In this document: in pieces, positions 26,045 to 35,462 of the stretch | Numbering within the stretch: position 1 is the stretch's first letter | How the letters are laid out: every line of letters begins with the position of its first letter | NCBI RefSeq assembly: GCF_011752995.1 | Contig: NZ_VWWL01000011.1 | Span: 62,001 to 126,000, forward strand | Direction of reading: 5' to 3' | DNA from: Burkholderia sp. Ax-1724 | Lineage (GTDB): Bacteria; Pseudomonadota; Gammaproteobacteria; Burkholderiales; Burkholderiaceae | DNA: 64,000 nt | The notes under the pieces: generated by a model | The model's input: only the letters and a program-made list of their open reading frames with translations | The model's database searches: none | Told to the model about the DNA's origin: nothing | Translations under genes and position numbers: made by a program

Positions 26045-27313
26045 ATGTCGAAGCTGATCGAAACGACGTCGAGTGCCATCGACGCGCTTCTGCCCGAACT
26101 CGAAGCCATCTACAAAGACCTGCACCAGCATCCCGAACTGTCGATGCAGGAAGTGCGCACCGCGGGCATCGTCGCCGATTACGTCGAAAAGCTCGGCTAC
26201 GAGGTGACGCGCCATGTCGGCATCACGGGCGTCGTCGCGCTGCTGCGCAATGGCGACGGTCCCACGGTCATGCTGCGCGCCGACATGGACGCGCTGCCGA
26301 TGGCCGAGGCCACCGGCCTGCCCTATGCGAGCACGGTGAAGGCGAAAGACGAAGACGGCATCGAAGTCGGCGTCGCCCATGCGTGCGGCCACGACATGCA
26401 CGTCACGTGGCTGCTCGGCGCCGCGCGTCTGATGGCCGAGCATCGCGACGCATGGCGCGGCACGCTGATGGCCGTATTCCAGCCCGGCGAGGAAATCGGG
26501 CGCGGCGCGCGCAGCATGCTCGACGACGGCATGACCACGCGCTTTCCGAAGCCCGACGTGATTCTCGGCCAGCACGTGATGTTCGGTCCGGCCGGCACGG
26601 TCGGCTATCGCAGCGGCACGATCCTCTCGGCCGCCGACAGCCTCAAGGTCAAACTGTTCGGGCGCGGTTCGCACGGCTCGCAGCCGCAAACCTCGATCGA
26701 CCCGGTCATCATGGCGGCCTCCACCACGCTGCGTCTGCAAACCATCGTGTCGCGCGAAATCGCGCCGAGCGACAGCGCCGTGCTGACGGTCGGCTCGATA
26801 CAGGCCGGCACGAAAGAGAACATCATCCCCGACGACGCGACGCTCAAGCTCAACGTGCGCAGCTATGACGAAGACGTGCGCGAGTACATGCTCGGCGCGA
26901 TCCGCCGCATCTGCTGTGCCGAATGCGTGGCGTCGAACGCGCCGCGCGAACCCGAATTCACCACGCTGTCGAGCTATCCGCTCACGGTCAACGACGCCGC
27001 CGCCACCGAGCGTCTGCGCAACGCCTTCGAAGCGCGCTTCGGCAAGCATGCGTACGAGGCGCAACCGGCCGCCGCCAGCGAAGACTTCAGCCTGTTCGGC
27101 CGCGAATGGGGCGTGCCGTACTCGTTCTGGTTCGTCGGCAGCACCGATCCCGAGACCTTCCGCAAAGCGCGCGAGGCGAAGAAGCTCAACGAAATCCCGA
27201 GCAACCATTCGCCAAAGTTCGCCCCGCTGCTTCACCCGACGCTGCGCACCGGCATCGAAACGATGCTGTGCGCAGCCGGCGCCTGGTTCGATCAGCGAGA
27301 ACAAGCACTGTGA
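26045..27313 (+). CDS. M20-family amidohydrolase (N-acyl-amino-acid/hippurate hydrolase type)
   Basis: 422 residues from the ATG at 26045 after CCAGGAGTCTTCC. Di-metal centre residues are in place: the C-G-H-D-M-H motif at about residues 114-119 (AHACGHDMHV), the catalytic glutamates in FQPGEEIGRGA and a C-terminal SEDFS. The dimerisation domain carries GRGSHGSQPQTSIDP. The family cleaves N-acyl or aromatic conjugates of amino acids (hippurate, indoleacetyl-amino acids). It is co-oriented with the MarR gene and overlaps the next gene by 4 nt. Confidence 0.92.
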   Translation: MSKLIETTSSAIDALLPELEAIYKDLHQHPELSMQEVRTAGIVADYVEKLGYEVTRHVGITGVVALLRNGDGPTVMLRADMDALPMAEATGLPYASTVKAKDEDGIEVGVAHACGHDMHVTWLLGAARLMAEHRDAWRGTLMAVFQPGEEIGRGARSMLDDGMTTRFPKPDVILGQHVMFGPAGTVGYRSGTILSAADSLKVKLFGRGSHGSQPQTSIDPVIMAASTTLRLQTIVSREIAPSDSAVLTVGSIQAGTKENIIPDDATLKLNVRSYDEDVREYMLGAIRRICCAECVASNAPREPEFTTLSSYPLTVNDAAATERLRNAFEARFGKHAYEAQPAAASEDFSLFGREWGVPYSFWFVGSTDPETFRKAREAKKLNEIPSNHSPKFAPLLHPTLRTGIETMLCAAGAWFDQREQAL

Positions 27314-27954
27314 ATTCGCACGCGGTCTATACCCTTCTCGATCTGGTCGGTACGTTCGTATTCGCGATCAGCGGCGCGGTGGCCGCGCGGCAACGGCGGC
27401 TCGACCTGTTCGGCATCGTCGTGATCGCGTTCATGGTCGCGTGCGGCGGCGGCATCGTGCGCGATCTCTGCATCGGTGCGATTCCGCCCGCGGGCCTGTC
27501 GAACTGGCATTACCTGGCAACCGCGCTGGCCGCCTCGGCAGTCACGATTCTCGCGTATCCGCAAGTGCGCAGACTGCGCCAACCGGTGCTGTTCTTCGAT
27601 GCGATCGGGCTCGGCCTCTTCGCGGTGTCGGGCGCGCAGAAGTCGCTCGTGCATAGCCACAACGCCGAACTCGCGATTCTGCTCGGCATCGTCAGCGCGG
27701 TCGGCGGCGGCGTGATGCGCGACGTGGTGCTCTCGCGCGTACCCGCGATTCTCGAGCGAGATATCTACGCATCGGCCGCGCTGCTCGGCGCATCGGTGCA
27801 GGTGGGCTTTTCGTATGCGGGCTGGACCGACTGGTGGACACCCTGGTTCGCGACGCTCGCCTGCGTGCTGGTTCGGCTCGCGTCGCTGCGTTACGGCTGG
27901 CGCCTGCCGATCTTTCAGGGAAAGAGCGCGGCCGAAACGCACGACCACCGGTAA
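27310..27954 (+). CDS. TRIC-like (UPF0126/YicG) membrane protein
   Basis: The start is the GTG at 27310, overlapping the preceding TGA as GTGA, which implies translational coupling. The 214-residue protein has two repeated three-helix units, each with the glycine-rich signature: ACGGGIVRDLC in the first and VGGGVMRDVVLSRVP in the second. This duplicated GGGxxRD pattern defines bacterial homologues of trimeric intracellular cation channels. The transported ion and any link to the amidohydrolase are unknown. Confidence 0.9.
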   Translation: MNSHAVYTLLDLVGTFVFAISGAVAARQRRLDLFGIVVIAFMVACGGGIVRDLCIGAIPPAGLSNWHYLATALAASAVTILAYPQVRRLRQPVLFFDAIGLGLFAVSGAQKSLVHSHNAELAILLGIVSAVGGGVMRDVVLSRVPAILERDIYASAALLGASVQVGFSYAGWTDWWTPWFATLACVLVRLASLRYGWRLPIFQGKSAAETHDHR

Positions 27955-27974
27955 TGCGCGCCGAAGCGTTGCAA

Positions 27975-29300
27975 CTAGCTCGCCGCCAGCGGAATCAGCC
28001 GCGGCTTGGTCAGGCTATAGGCGATCTGCGAAAACAGCGCATTCAGGCTATTCGTGCCGCCCGCCGCGTTCGCACAGGTGTCCGAATAGAAATAAGACGG
28101 CCCCGAGGCGATCGACGCCATCGTATTGCACGCAGTGAGCTTATCGGCGCCGGCGCCGTCGCCGCAACTCGGCGCCGAATTGGACTCGCCGCCGAGATAC
28201 GCGACGGTATAGATCAACGTGCCCGTATTGTTCTTCACGGCGGAAGCCGCATTGATCGCGGCCTGGCACTCGCTGCCGTAGGTGCTGCTATAGGTCGTGC
28301 CCAACTGGGTCGTCGTCGACGAAGCGATGCCGTCGCTCAGCAGAATAATCACGTTCTGGCCGGGCGGATGCTGCGTTGACGCAGTGGCGGCCAGCGAAGT
28401 TTGCGCCGCCGTAATCGCCTGCGCGTAAAACGTGCCCAGACCGCCCGGCGCCGGCAGGCCGCTGCAACTGCCGCCGCCGAGCGCCTGCACGATGCCCGAA
28501 CTCGTGCTGACCTGGCCGTTGCTGCCGAGATAACCCGAGCTCGGCGACGAATACTGGTAGCTCGCGCTCGAAGCCGAATAGCTGCTCGCAATGGTCGGCG
28601 ACTTGCCCGAGCACGAGAAGTTGTACGTCGACGAAGTTTGCGGCGGAAACGCCATCAAGCCGACGTTGTCACCGGCGTTCGTGAGACCCGTCAACAGTTG
28701 CAACGCGCCGGCCTGCGCGCATTGCAGCCGTGTTTGCGCGGCTCCCTTCGCGTTCTTGCAGTTGCTGTCCGTCGTGGTGGCCATCGAGCGCGTGGTGTCG
28801 AGAACGATCATTACGTTGTAGAGCGCGGGCTCCGCGCCGCCGCCCGCGCCCGCCTTCGAGGTTGCCGAGATCGTCTGCTGGCTTTTGCCGAAGACTCGTG
28901 CGAAATAGAGCGGCACGGTGGCCTGCTGCGTGACCTGGATGCCGTTGTAGCCGGAAGCGGCCTGCTTGTAGGGCAGCGCGACGCTCGACAACGTGAGGCC
29001 CGTGATCGTCGCGGCCGCCGGAATCACGCCGCCGGGCAGCGTGTTGTTGTTGCCGGCCGCGAACGCCTGGGCGTTGCTCGACGCGGTGGCCCACGACTGT
29101 GTCCACAAATCCACCGCGCCCGCGAGCGCCGCGGCATCGGTTGCGCTCTGCAGGCGTCTCTGGCTGTAGGCCAGATAGCCGAGATCGACGCCGAGCGCGG
29201 CGAAGCCCAACAGCATCACCATCGAAATCGCCACGAGGATGGAGACGGCGCCGCGCTGGCGACGAAGCGCGCCGCGCGGACCGATTATCGTTCTTCTCAT
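27975..29300 (-). CDS. tadG: TadG-like pilus-assembly protein with von Willebrand A domain
   Basis: The ATG at 29300 follows GAGAGGAGAATTC and gives 441 residues. A Tad-type N-terminus (RQRGAVSILVAISMVMLLGFAALGVDLGYL...ATDAAALAGA) is followed by a vWA domain whose metal site reads VLDTTRSM (D-x-T-x-S). The rest is rich in Ser, Ala and Tyr. TadG anchors or tethers the Flp pilus in the envelope in other systems. Last gene of the Tad operon, separated from the preceding gene by an unusual 147-nt leader. Confidence 0.88.
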   Translation of the reverse strand: MRRTIIGPRGALRRQRGAVSILVAISMVMLLGFAALGVDLGYLAYSQRRLQSATDAAALAGAVDLWTQSWATASSNAQAFAAGNNNTLPGGVIPAAATITGLTLSSVALPYKQAASGYNGIQVTQQATVPLYFARVFGKSQQTISATSKAGAGGGAEPALYNVMIVLDTTRSMATTTDSNCKNAKGAAQTRLQCAQAGALQLLTGLTNAGDNVGLMAFPPQTSSTYNFSCSGKSPTIASSYSASSASYQYSSPSSGYLGSNGQVSTSSGIVQALGGGSCSGLPAPGGLGTFYAQAITAAQTSLAATASTQHPPGQNVIILLSDGIASSTTTQLGTTYSSTYGSECQAAINAASAVKNNTGTLIYTVAYLGGESNSAPSCGDGAGADKLTACNTMASIASGPSYFYSDTCANAAGGTNSLNALFSQIAYSLTKPRLIPLAAS

Positions 29301-29447
29301 GAATTCTCCTCTCAAACGGTTGAACCGCTTTTTTCCGCCTGCGGTCTTTTGCATGCTGTCTGTTTGCACGCATTCTTTTTACACACAGACCTTTTGTGTG
29401 CTTTTCTTTAGCACACCCGTTTTTTTACACCGGCTTTTTCACATCGG
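29301..29447 (-). other. A-tract-rich leader within the Tad operon, before tadG
   Basis: The only long gap in the distal Tad operon. Read on the minus strand it alternates A-tracts (five to seven A) with short GC/GTG words, and contains a GTGTGC/GCACAC stem (29396-29416). It may be an A-rich translation enhancer, an RNase target or a regulatory RNA segment. No gene is supported. Confidence 0.45.
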
Positions 29448-29942
29448 TTATTGCACGCGCTCCACCGCGCTTGCATTGAGCGTGGTCGGCATCATCGCGT
29501 AGAGACCGGACAGGCTGCCCTTGAAGATCGGTACGAACGTGTACGAGACGGTCACCGTCGCCGTTCCGACCGCCGACGTGCCGCCGGCGCTCGTCAGGCC
29601 CGACGCGCAGGCCGAATCGCTCGTGCAGGCGGTGCCGTTCACCGACGCCGCGATCGACAGATTCGAGGTCTTGAGCAGCGAAGCGGACGCGTTCACCTGA
29701 GTCTGCGTCGCCGTATACGGACTGGTGGTGCCGCGTTGCGACGCGAAATAGCGCGCGCCCGCCGAGGCTGCGTTCGCGACCATCATGTAGTTACCGAGCA
29801 GCCAGCCGAACTGCGCGACGCCGAGCACAATCAGTAGAAGCACGGGCGCAAGCAGGGCGAATTCGACCGCCGCCACGCCTTGCTGCTTTTTCAGCGCCGA
29901 CGCTCCCCGTAATCGGTGCGTCGGTCTCGTGCCTGAAATCAT
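29448..29942 (-). CDS. TadE-like minor pseudopilin, copy 2
   Basis: 164 residues; the ATG at 29942 overlaps the stop of the preceding TadE-like gene by 4 nt. The pseudopilin motif QGVAAVEFALLAPVLLLIVLG supplies a Gly cleavage site and the conserved Glu for prepilin peptidase processing. The C-terminal half shares CTSDSACASGL and YTFVPIFKGSLSGLYAMMP with the upstream gene, showing tandem duplication. Minor pseudopilins are thought to prime or regulate Flp pilus assembly. Confidence 0.88.
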   Translation of the reverse strand: MISGTRPTHRLRGASALKKQQGVAAVEFALLAPVLLLIVLGVAQFGWLLGNYMMVANAASAGARYFASQRGTTSPYTATQTQVNASASLLKTSNLSIAASVNGTACTSDSACASGLTSAGGTSAVGTATVTVSYTFVPIFKGSLSGLYAMMPTTLNASAVERVQ

Positions 29943-30409
29943 TGCACCACCTCCGACATGCTCGCGCTCAGGCTCGACGGCATGATGCTCTTCAGGCCAA
30001 ACAAAGCGCCGCCGAACAGCGGCGCAAACGTATAACCGAGCTGCACGATCGCCTGCGTGCCGGCCGCGGGCGCCTGCGTGCCCGAACCCAACGCGCTAGC
30101 GCACGTGCTGTCGCTCGTACATGACGTACCGCCAACGCTCATCGAGATCGTCAACGTGCCTTTCAATGCGCCTGTCTGCGTGTTGATCGCATTCGCCGTG
30201 TCGGTGTACGGCGCTGCGTACCCGCGCTCCGACGCAAGCTGGTGCGCGCCGAGCGCGGCGGCATTCGTCAGCATCAGATAGTTGTTGACGAACCAGCCGA
30301 ATTGCACGCTGCCGAATATCAGTGCCAGCAGTAGCGGGAGCACAAGCGCGAGTTCGACCGCCGCCGCGCCCCGTTGAGTTTTTCGTTTTATGCGTTCTTT
30401 TTCTCTCAT
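29939..30409 (-). CDS. TadE-like minor pseudopilin, copy 1
   Basis: 156 residues from the ATG at 30409; a much longer frame reaching back to 31234 runs antiparallel through tadC and is spurious. It begins MREKERIKRKTQRG followed by AAAVELALVLPLLLALIFG, a prepilin-peptidase site with conserved Glu. CTSDSTCASAL places two cysteines six residues apart, likely a disulfide, as in copy 2. Tightly coupled to the next gene. Confidence 0.87.
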   Translation of the reverse strand: MREKERIKRKTQRGAAAVELALVLPLLLALIFGSVQFGWFVNNYLMLTNAAALGAHQLASERGYAAPYTDTANAINTQTGALKGTLTISMSVGGTSCTSDSTCASALGSGTQAPAAGTQAIVQLGYTFAPLFGGALFGLKSIMPSSLSASMSEVVQ

Positions 30410-30450
30410 CCCACTCTCGTATGTATTGACAGGCAACGGCCTGCGCAGGC

Positions 30451-31416
30451 TCAGGCGCCCGCCATGCTCGGCAGCAGTTCCCGATAGATATGAATCATCG
30501 ACGGTCCCATCAGCACGACGAGCAGCGCCGGAAAAATACAGAAGATCAGCGGAAACAGCAGCTTCAGCGCAATCTTCGCGGCGCGCTCCTCGGCACGCAT
30601 GCGCCGCCGCGTGCGCAGCGTGTCGGAAAGCACGCGCAGCGACATGCCGATGCTCGTGCCAAAACGCTCGGCCTGAATCAGCATGGCGCTGAATGCGTCG
30701 ATATCTTCCACGCCCGTGCGCAAGGAGAAATTGCGCAGCGCCTTTTCCTTCGAGAAACCGGAACGCATTTCCAGCAGCATCAGTTCGAGTTCGCTCGCCA
30801 CAACCGCACTGCGCATGCGGATTTCCTCGCCCACTTTCATCAGCGACGCATCGAGACTGAGCCCCGCCTCGATGCAGACCGTCAGCAGATCGAGCGCATC
30901 GGGAAAGTCCTCGACGAGGCTGCGCTTGCGCGCGGCAATACGCTTTGCGAGCACGACGTTCGGCAGGTAATAGCCGAGCCCGGCGAGCAGCACGAGAACG
31001 ATCGAGCGTCCGAGCAGCGTGGGCGCGAAGGATGAGCCGTAGAGCGCGAGCATCGCGAGAAACGGCAACAGGATCGCGAGCGCCGTCTTCGCGGCCAGAT
31101 AGATCGGCACCGCGTTGGCCGAGCGCCACCCCGCAGTCATCAATTGCACACGCAACGCGGATTGCTCCCAGCCTTCCTTCGGCACCGACAGCTTCGAAAT
31201 CGGCTGCGAAATTTCGACGAGCTTTTCGTACCACGCGGTGTCCGCGGATGGCGCCAGTTGCTCCGGCGCCGGCACGACGTTCGCGCCGCCCGCCTGCTCG
31301 ATGCGCCGGCTCATGTCGCGCGGCGCGGCCAGATGCAGCACGCCGAATGCGGCCGCGAACACGATCGCGAACACGGCGGCGAGCAGCAGAATCTGCGTGA
31401 TGTTCAGCGTTTGCAT
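30451..31416 (-). CDS. tadC: TadC inner-membrane platform protein
   Basis: 321 residues from the ATG at 31416 after CGAGGAGAGACC. It has the type II secretion F domain: a cytoplasmic helical bundle (FPDALDLLTVCIEAGLSLD...GFSKEKALRNFSLRTGVEDIDAFSAMLIQ, given as key blocks) flanked by N-terminal helices and a C-terminal hydrophobic pair (LLFPLIFCIFPALLVVLMGP). TadC pairs with TadB to form the membrane platform that the CpaF motor drives. Confidence 0.95.
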   Translation of the reverse strand: MQTLNITQILLLAAVFAIVFAAAFGVLHLAAPRDMSRRIEQAGGANVVPAPEQLAPSADTAWYEKLVEISQPISKLSVPKEGWEQSALRVQLMTAGWRSANAVPIYLAAKTALAILLPFLAMLALYGSSFAPTLLGRSIVLVLLAGLGYYLPNVVLAKRIAARKRSLVEDFPDALDLLTVCIEAGLSLDASLMKVGEEIRMRSAVVASELELMLLEMRSGFSKEKALRNFSLRTGVEDIDAFSAMLIQAERFGTSIGMSLRVLSDTLRTRRRMRAEERAAKIALKLLFPLIFCIFPALLVVLMGPSMIHIYRELLPSMAGA

Positions 31417-31459
31417 GGTCTCTCCTCGGTAGTTGTTCTTCGCGGGCGGTACGACGCGC

Positions 31460-32437
31460 TCAAACCCGGATCTTCACGATGTGCCGCATCCAGAAGATGC
31501 CGAACAGCATCCCGACGCCCGAGCTCACGACCATTTTTACGCCGGTGGAGTCGCGCCACAGTATGTCGAGGAAGTCGGGATTGAGAACCATCATCGCGGC
31601 GCCGACGCCGAACGGCATCAGTCCCAGCACCCACGCGGACATCTTGCCTTCCGCGGACAGCACGCGAACCTTGTCGAACAGCTTGAAGCGGTCGCGAATC
31701 AGCGCCGTGATGCCGTCGAGTACTTCGGCGAGATTGCCGCCCGTCTCGCGCTGGATCACGACCGCGATCACGAAGTAGCGCAAATCGCGAATCGGCACGC
31801 GCGTGGCGAGATTCGTCAGCGCCTCGCTGATCGACACGCCATAGTTGATCTCGTCGAACACGATGCGGAATTCGCCGCTCATCGGCTCGGCGAACTCGGT
31901 GCCGACCATATCGATTGCCCCCGTGAACGCATGGCCCGAACGCAGCGCGCGCGCCAGCATGTCGCAGACGTCGGGCAACTGCCGCTCCAGTTGCCGGATG
32001 CGGCGATTGCGCCGCCGCTGCACATAGACGATCGGCAACAGCGCGGCGAACACGGCAATCGCCACGGAGACGAACCACGGCAACGCGACGCTCGCGCCGA
32101 TCATCAGCACGAACAGCGGCAATACCGCGCACGTGCCGACGAGCCGGCCCACCGACCACTGGAGCCCGGACTGCTGCAGAAACAGATCGAGCGCATGCAC
32201 GCGCGGGATCAGCAGCAAAAACCGCGTGAGCCACGCCGACTCGGCCAGCATGCGCGTCTTCAGAATCGACAGCCGCTCGCGGCTCACCTGGCCGCCCGCG
32301 GAGACCGCGCGAATCCGTGCGGCAACGCGCCGCGCGGTCGGCCCATGCCGGCTGTCCCAGTACTCGTACACGCCGCTCGTCGCAAGCACCACGGCCACGA
32401 AGAGCAGGATGATCGCGGCGTAGAAGATCGGGTTCAT
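31460..32437 (-). CDS. tadB: TadB inner-membrane platform protein
   Basis: 325 residues from the ATG at 32437 after CAGGAGACTTGC; a longer frame to 32599 overlaps cpaF and is not needed. Two N-terminal helices, the GspF-like domain (QLPDVCDMLARALRSGHAF, GGNLAEVLDGI) and C-terminal helices are visible. Together with TadC it forms the Flp platform. Confidence 0.95.
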   Translation of the reverse strand: MNPIFYAAIILLFVAVVLATSGVYEYWDSRHGPTARRVAARIRAVSAGGQVSRERLSILKTRMLAESAWLTRFLLLIPRVHALDLFLQQSGLQWSVGRLVGTCAVLPLFVLMIGASVALPWFVSVAIAVFAALLPIVYVQRRRNRRIRQLERQLPDVCDMLARALRSGHAFTGAIDMVGTEFAEPMSGEFRIVFDEINYGVSISEALTNLATRVPIRDLRYFVIAVVIQRETGGNLAEVLDGITALIRDRFKLFDKVRVLSAEGKMSAWVLGLMPFGVGAAMMVLNPDFLDILWRDSTGVKMVVSSGVGMLFGIFWMRHIVKIRV

Positions 32438-32459
32438 GCAAGTCTCCTGAAACAGCGAA

Positions 32460-33827
32460 TCACGTCGTCTCGAAGCGGCGGGCCGGATCGTAGATCTGAT
32501 CCGACGGCGCCACGCCGAATGCCTGCAGGCGCTCGGCGAATTTCGGCCGCACGCCGGTCGCGCAGAAATGTCCGCGCACGTTGCCCTTCGAATCGACACC
32601 GGCGCGGCGGAACACGAAGATCTCCTGCATGTTGATCATGTCGCCTTCCATGCCGGTCAACTCCGAAATGCTGATGATCTTGCGGCGTCCATCGGTCAAA
32701 CGCGCGGCCTGCACGACGACCGAGATCGCCGACGAAATCTGTTGCCGCATCGTGCGTGTCGGCAGCGACAGGCCGCCGAGGTTAATCATGTTTTCGAGGC
32801 GCGTGAGCGCGTCGCGCGGCGTGTTTGCGTGGATCGTCGACAGCGAGCCTTCGTGGCCCGTGTTCATCGCATTGAGCATGTCGAGCGCTTCGGCGCCGCG
32901 CACTTCGCCGAGGATGATGCGATCGGGCCGCATCCGCAGCGCGTTGCGCACGAGCGTGCGCTGCGTGATCTCGCCGCGCCCCTCGATGTTCGGCGAACGC
33001 GTTTCGAGTCTGAGCACGTGCTGCTGGCGCAATTGCAGTTCGGCCGCGTCCTCGATCGTGACGATGCGTTCGTCATCCGGAATAAATCCCGACAGCACGT
33101 TCAGGAGCGTGGTCTTGCCGCTGCCCGTGCCGCCCGACACGAGAATGTTGACCTTCGCGCGCGCGAGCGCATCGAGCACTTCGGCCATCGGCGGCGTGAG
33201 GCTTTGCAGTTCGACCAGATCGGCGACCTGCAGCGGGTTCGCGGCGAAACGGCGGATCGACAGCAACGGACCGTCGACCGCGCACGGCCGGATGATCGCG
33301 TTCACGCGCGAGCCGTCCGGCAGGCGCGCGTCGACCATCGGGCTCGATTCGTCGATATGGCGGCCCACGCCCGAAACGATCTTCTCGATGACCTTCATCA
33401 GATGCGCGTCGTCGTAGAAGGTCACGTCGGTCGCTTCGAGCCGCCCGCGCCGCTCGACGTAGGTATGGCGATACGTATTGACGAGAATGTCCGACACGCT
33501 CGGGTCGCGCAGCAGCACTTCGAGCGGACCGAAGCCGAACATTTCGTCGTGCACGTCGCCCACGAGCTGCCGACGTTCGAGATCGTTGGCCGGCGCCTTC
33601 TGCTCTTCGAGAATGCGGCCGATCAGTGCGGCAATCTCCTGGCGCACCTGATCGGACGGCAAACGCGACAGGCGTTCGAGTTCGACACGTTCGAGCACGG
33701 CCTGATGAATCTCGCGCTTGAGTTTCTGATAGGCAGCGCGCAGCATGCCGGCCGGCGTACCCGACGAGTCCTGGCGCTCGCCCAGGGGTTGCGCGCGTTG
33801 CGCGGAAATCTGCTCACGAAGCGACAT
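32460..33827 (-). CDS. cpaF: CpaF/TadA secretion ATPase of the Flp pilus
   Basis: 455 residues from the ATG at 33827 after AAGGGGAGAGGCC. Walker A is [13 protein letters not shown], the Asp/acidic box [12 protein letters not shown], Walker [17 protein letters not shown], and the His box [12 protein letters not shown]. The N-terminal helical domain ([22 protein letters not shown]) is that of CpaF. It is the hexameric motor of pilus extension, and possibly retraction. Confidence 0.96.
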   Translation of the reverse strand: MSLREQISAQRAQPLGERQDSSGTPAGMLRAAYQKLKREIHQAVLERVELERLSRLPSDQVRQEIAALIGRILEEQKAPANDLERRQLVGDVHDEMFGFGPLEVLLRDPSVSDILVNTYRHTYVERRGRLEATDVTFYDDAHLMKVIEKIVSGVGRHIDESSPMVDARLPDGSRVNAIIRPCAVDGPLLSIRRFAANPLQVADLVELQSLTPPMAEVLDALARAKVNILVSGGTGSGKTTLLNVLSGFIPDDERIVTIEDAAELQLRQQHVLRLETRSPNIEGRGEITQRTLVRNALRMRPDRIILGEVRGAEALDMLNAMNTGHEGSLSTIHANTPRDALTRLENMINLGGLSLPTRTMRQQISSAISVVVQAARLTDGRRKIISISELTGMEGDMINMQEIFVFRRAGVDSKGNVRGHFCATGVRPKFAERLQAFGVAPSDQIYDPARRFETT

Positions 33828-33848
33828 GGCCTCTCCCCTTCTCAGGTA

Positions 33849-35060
33849 TTACAGCGTTTCAAGTTTCGGCGCCGCCTGACGGCCGAGCAGCCGCGCGAAC
33901 AGCGAATCGCTCTTCGCGCGTTTGCGCTCCGACGTCGTCGCGCGGCTGACGATGTTCTCGGCGAGCGTTTGCAGACTGCGCGCGACCCCGCTGCTGCGCG
34001 CGGTCTTCGATACCGGCAGGCCCTGGTTCATCGCCTCGGTCACGGCCTCGGCGTCCTCGGGAATGACCTGGTACGCGTGCATGCCGAGCACCGATTCGAG
34101 CGCCGTGCGCGCGCGTTCGCCGTGGCGCGTGTAGCGGTTCAGGACGAGGCGCATCTGCTCCTGTGCATAGCCGAGCGAGCAGAGAATTTCCTGCAGCCGG
34201 CGGCCGGCGCGCACGTGCGGCATGCTCGCCTGCAATACGACATGAATCTGGTCGCTGCGATCGAGCGCGAGCATCGACAGTTGATTGAGCGTCTGACCGA
34301 GATCGAACAGCACGAAGTCGTAATGCGGCGCCGCGACGCCGAGCATCCATTCGAGGCGGTCTTCCTTGATCTCGGCCGCCTTCACCGGATCGCCCGCGCC
34401 GGCGAGAATATGAAAGTTCTCGGTGACGTGCATCAGACTCGTGTCGAAGAACGCGGCGTCCATGCGCTCGATCTGCGCGCAGACTTGCGGCAGCGTCGAG
34501 GGCGGGGTTTCGTCGGAGACCAGAAAGGCGGCGTCGGCGAACTGCTGGTTCAGATCGATCAGCAGTACGCGCTTTTTCTGCGGCAGGCTCGCGATCGCAT
34601 GCGCGACGTTCGCGGCGATAAAGCTCGTGCCCGCGCCGCCCTTGCACGACACGAACGACAGCACCTGGGTATCGCGCGTGCCGCTTTGCAAACCCCGCGA
34701 CTGCGCGCGCTGCAACGCGTCGCCGAGCTGGCGCGGATCGAGCGGCCAGTTGAGCACGTCGCGAAAGCCCGCGCGCATCGCGGCGATCAGCGTATCCGGC
34801 GACGCATCGGGAATCAGCAGGATGCAGGTGAGCCGCCCATGCGCGCGATGCAGACGTTCGACCACGGGCAGCTCCGCGTCCTTCAGCGACGCCGCATCGA
34901 CAATCAGCACGTCGAACGCGTCGAGACTGTCGCCGCGCTCGCCGAGCAGCGACGGCCCGCCGGTCGCGCGCGTGAAGCGATAGTCGCCGCATTCGCCGCT
35001 CAGATGCGCGATCTGCGCGAGCCGCGCGCTGTCTTCAGAGAGGGCCAGGATGTTGATCAT
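33849..35060 (-). CDS. cpaE: CpaE/TadZ pilus-localisation ATPase
   Basis: 403 residues from the ATG at 35060; a TTG five codons upstream is an alternative. A receiver-like N-terminal domain (DVLIVDAASLKDAELP) lacking a clear phosphorylatable arrangement precedes a ParA/MinD-type ATPase with a deviant Walker A, SCKGGAGTSFIAANVA. The lysine expected before the Thr-Ser is missing, the signature lysine at CKGG is kept. TadZ places the Tad machine at a cell pole or focus. Confidence 0.93.
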   Translation of the reverse strand: MINILALSEDSARLAQIAHLSGECGDYRFTRATGGPSLLGERGDSLDAFDVLIVDAASLKDAELPVVERLHRAHGRLTCILLIPDASPDTLIAAMRAGFRDVLNWPLDPRQLGDALQRAQSRGLQSGTRDTQVLSFVSCKGGAGTSFIAANVAHAIASLPQKKRVLLIDLNQQFADAAFLVSDETPPSTLPQVCAQIERMDAAFFDTSLMHVTENFHILAGAGDPVKAAEIKEDRLEWMLGVAAPHYDFVLFDLGQTLNQLSMLALDRSDQIHVVLQASMPHVRAGRRLQEILCSLGYAQEQMRLVLNRYTRHGERARTALESVLGMHAYQVIPEDAEAVTEAMNQGLPVSKTARSSGVARSLQTLAENIVSRATTSERKRAKSDSLFARLLGRQAAPKLETL

Positions 35061-35114
35061 GATGTTCTCGCCCAAGCGATCAAGGTTATCCGGCGGACGT
35101 CGCCGCGCTGTGCT

Positions 35115-35441
35115 TCACTGACTGCCGCCGTTCGTGCCGATGCCGATCACGAACGGATTGATGGTCGTGACGGGCGCCTGGAACGACTTGTCGTACTGGT
35201 CCTGCGCGGCCACGGCGGCCTTGCCGTCGACCCCCGGCGTGGACGGCGTGTGCTCGCCCGCGTGCGGATCGATGATCTGCATCCGCGTCACGGTGCGCAC
35301 GGCTTCGCCGAAGTGCGCGTCCCAGATCGGCGTGCTCGTCATGCAGCCGCTCAACGAGCCGCCCAGGGTTGCGTAGAGCGCCAGCAGCAACGCCGCGCGG
35401 CGAGTCGTCGCAAGATGCGTCACAAGATGTTCGAGTTTCAT
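35115..35441 (-). CDS. Tad-locus lipoprotein (CpaD/RcpB position)
   Basis: 108 residues from the ATG at 35441 after GAAGGGGAC. The signal ends in a lipobox GSLSGC (Cys at about residue 33). The rest is short (VRTVTRMQIIDPHAGEHTPSTPGVDGKA...) with no domain I recognise. Its place between the secretin gene and cpaE matches that of CpaD/RcpB outer-membrane lipoproteins, which are usually longer, and it probably helps secretin assembly. Confidence 0.85.
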   Translation of the reverse strand: MKLEHLVTHLATTRRAALLLALYATLGGSLSGCMTSTPIWDAHFGEAVRTVTRMQIIDPHAGEHTPSTPGVDGKAAVAAQDQYDKSFQAPVTTINPFVIGIGTNGGSQ

Positions 35442-35462
35442 GAGAGTCCCCTTCGCAGCGCG

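Noticed and set aside
33849..35075. TTG start for cpaE, five codons upstream of the chosen ATG
   Set aside because: The ATG at 35060 is in frame and as well placed; no independent support for the TTG.
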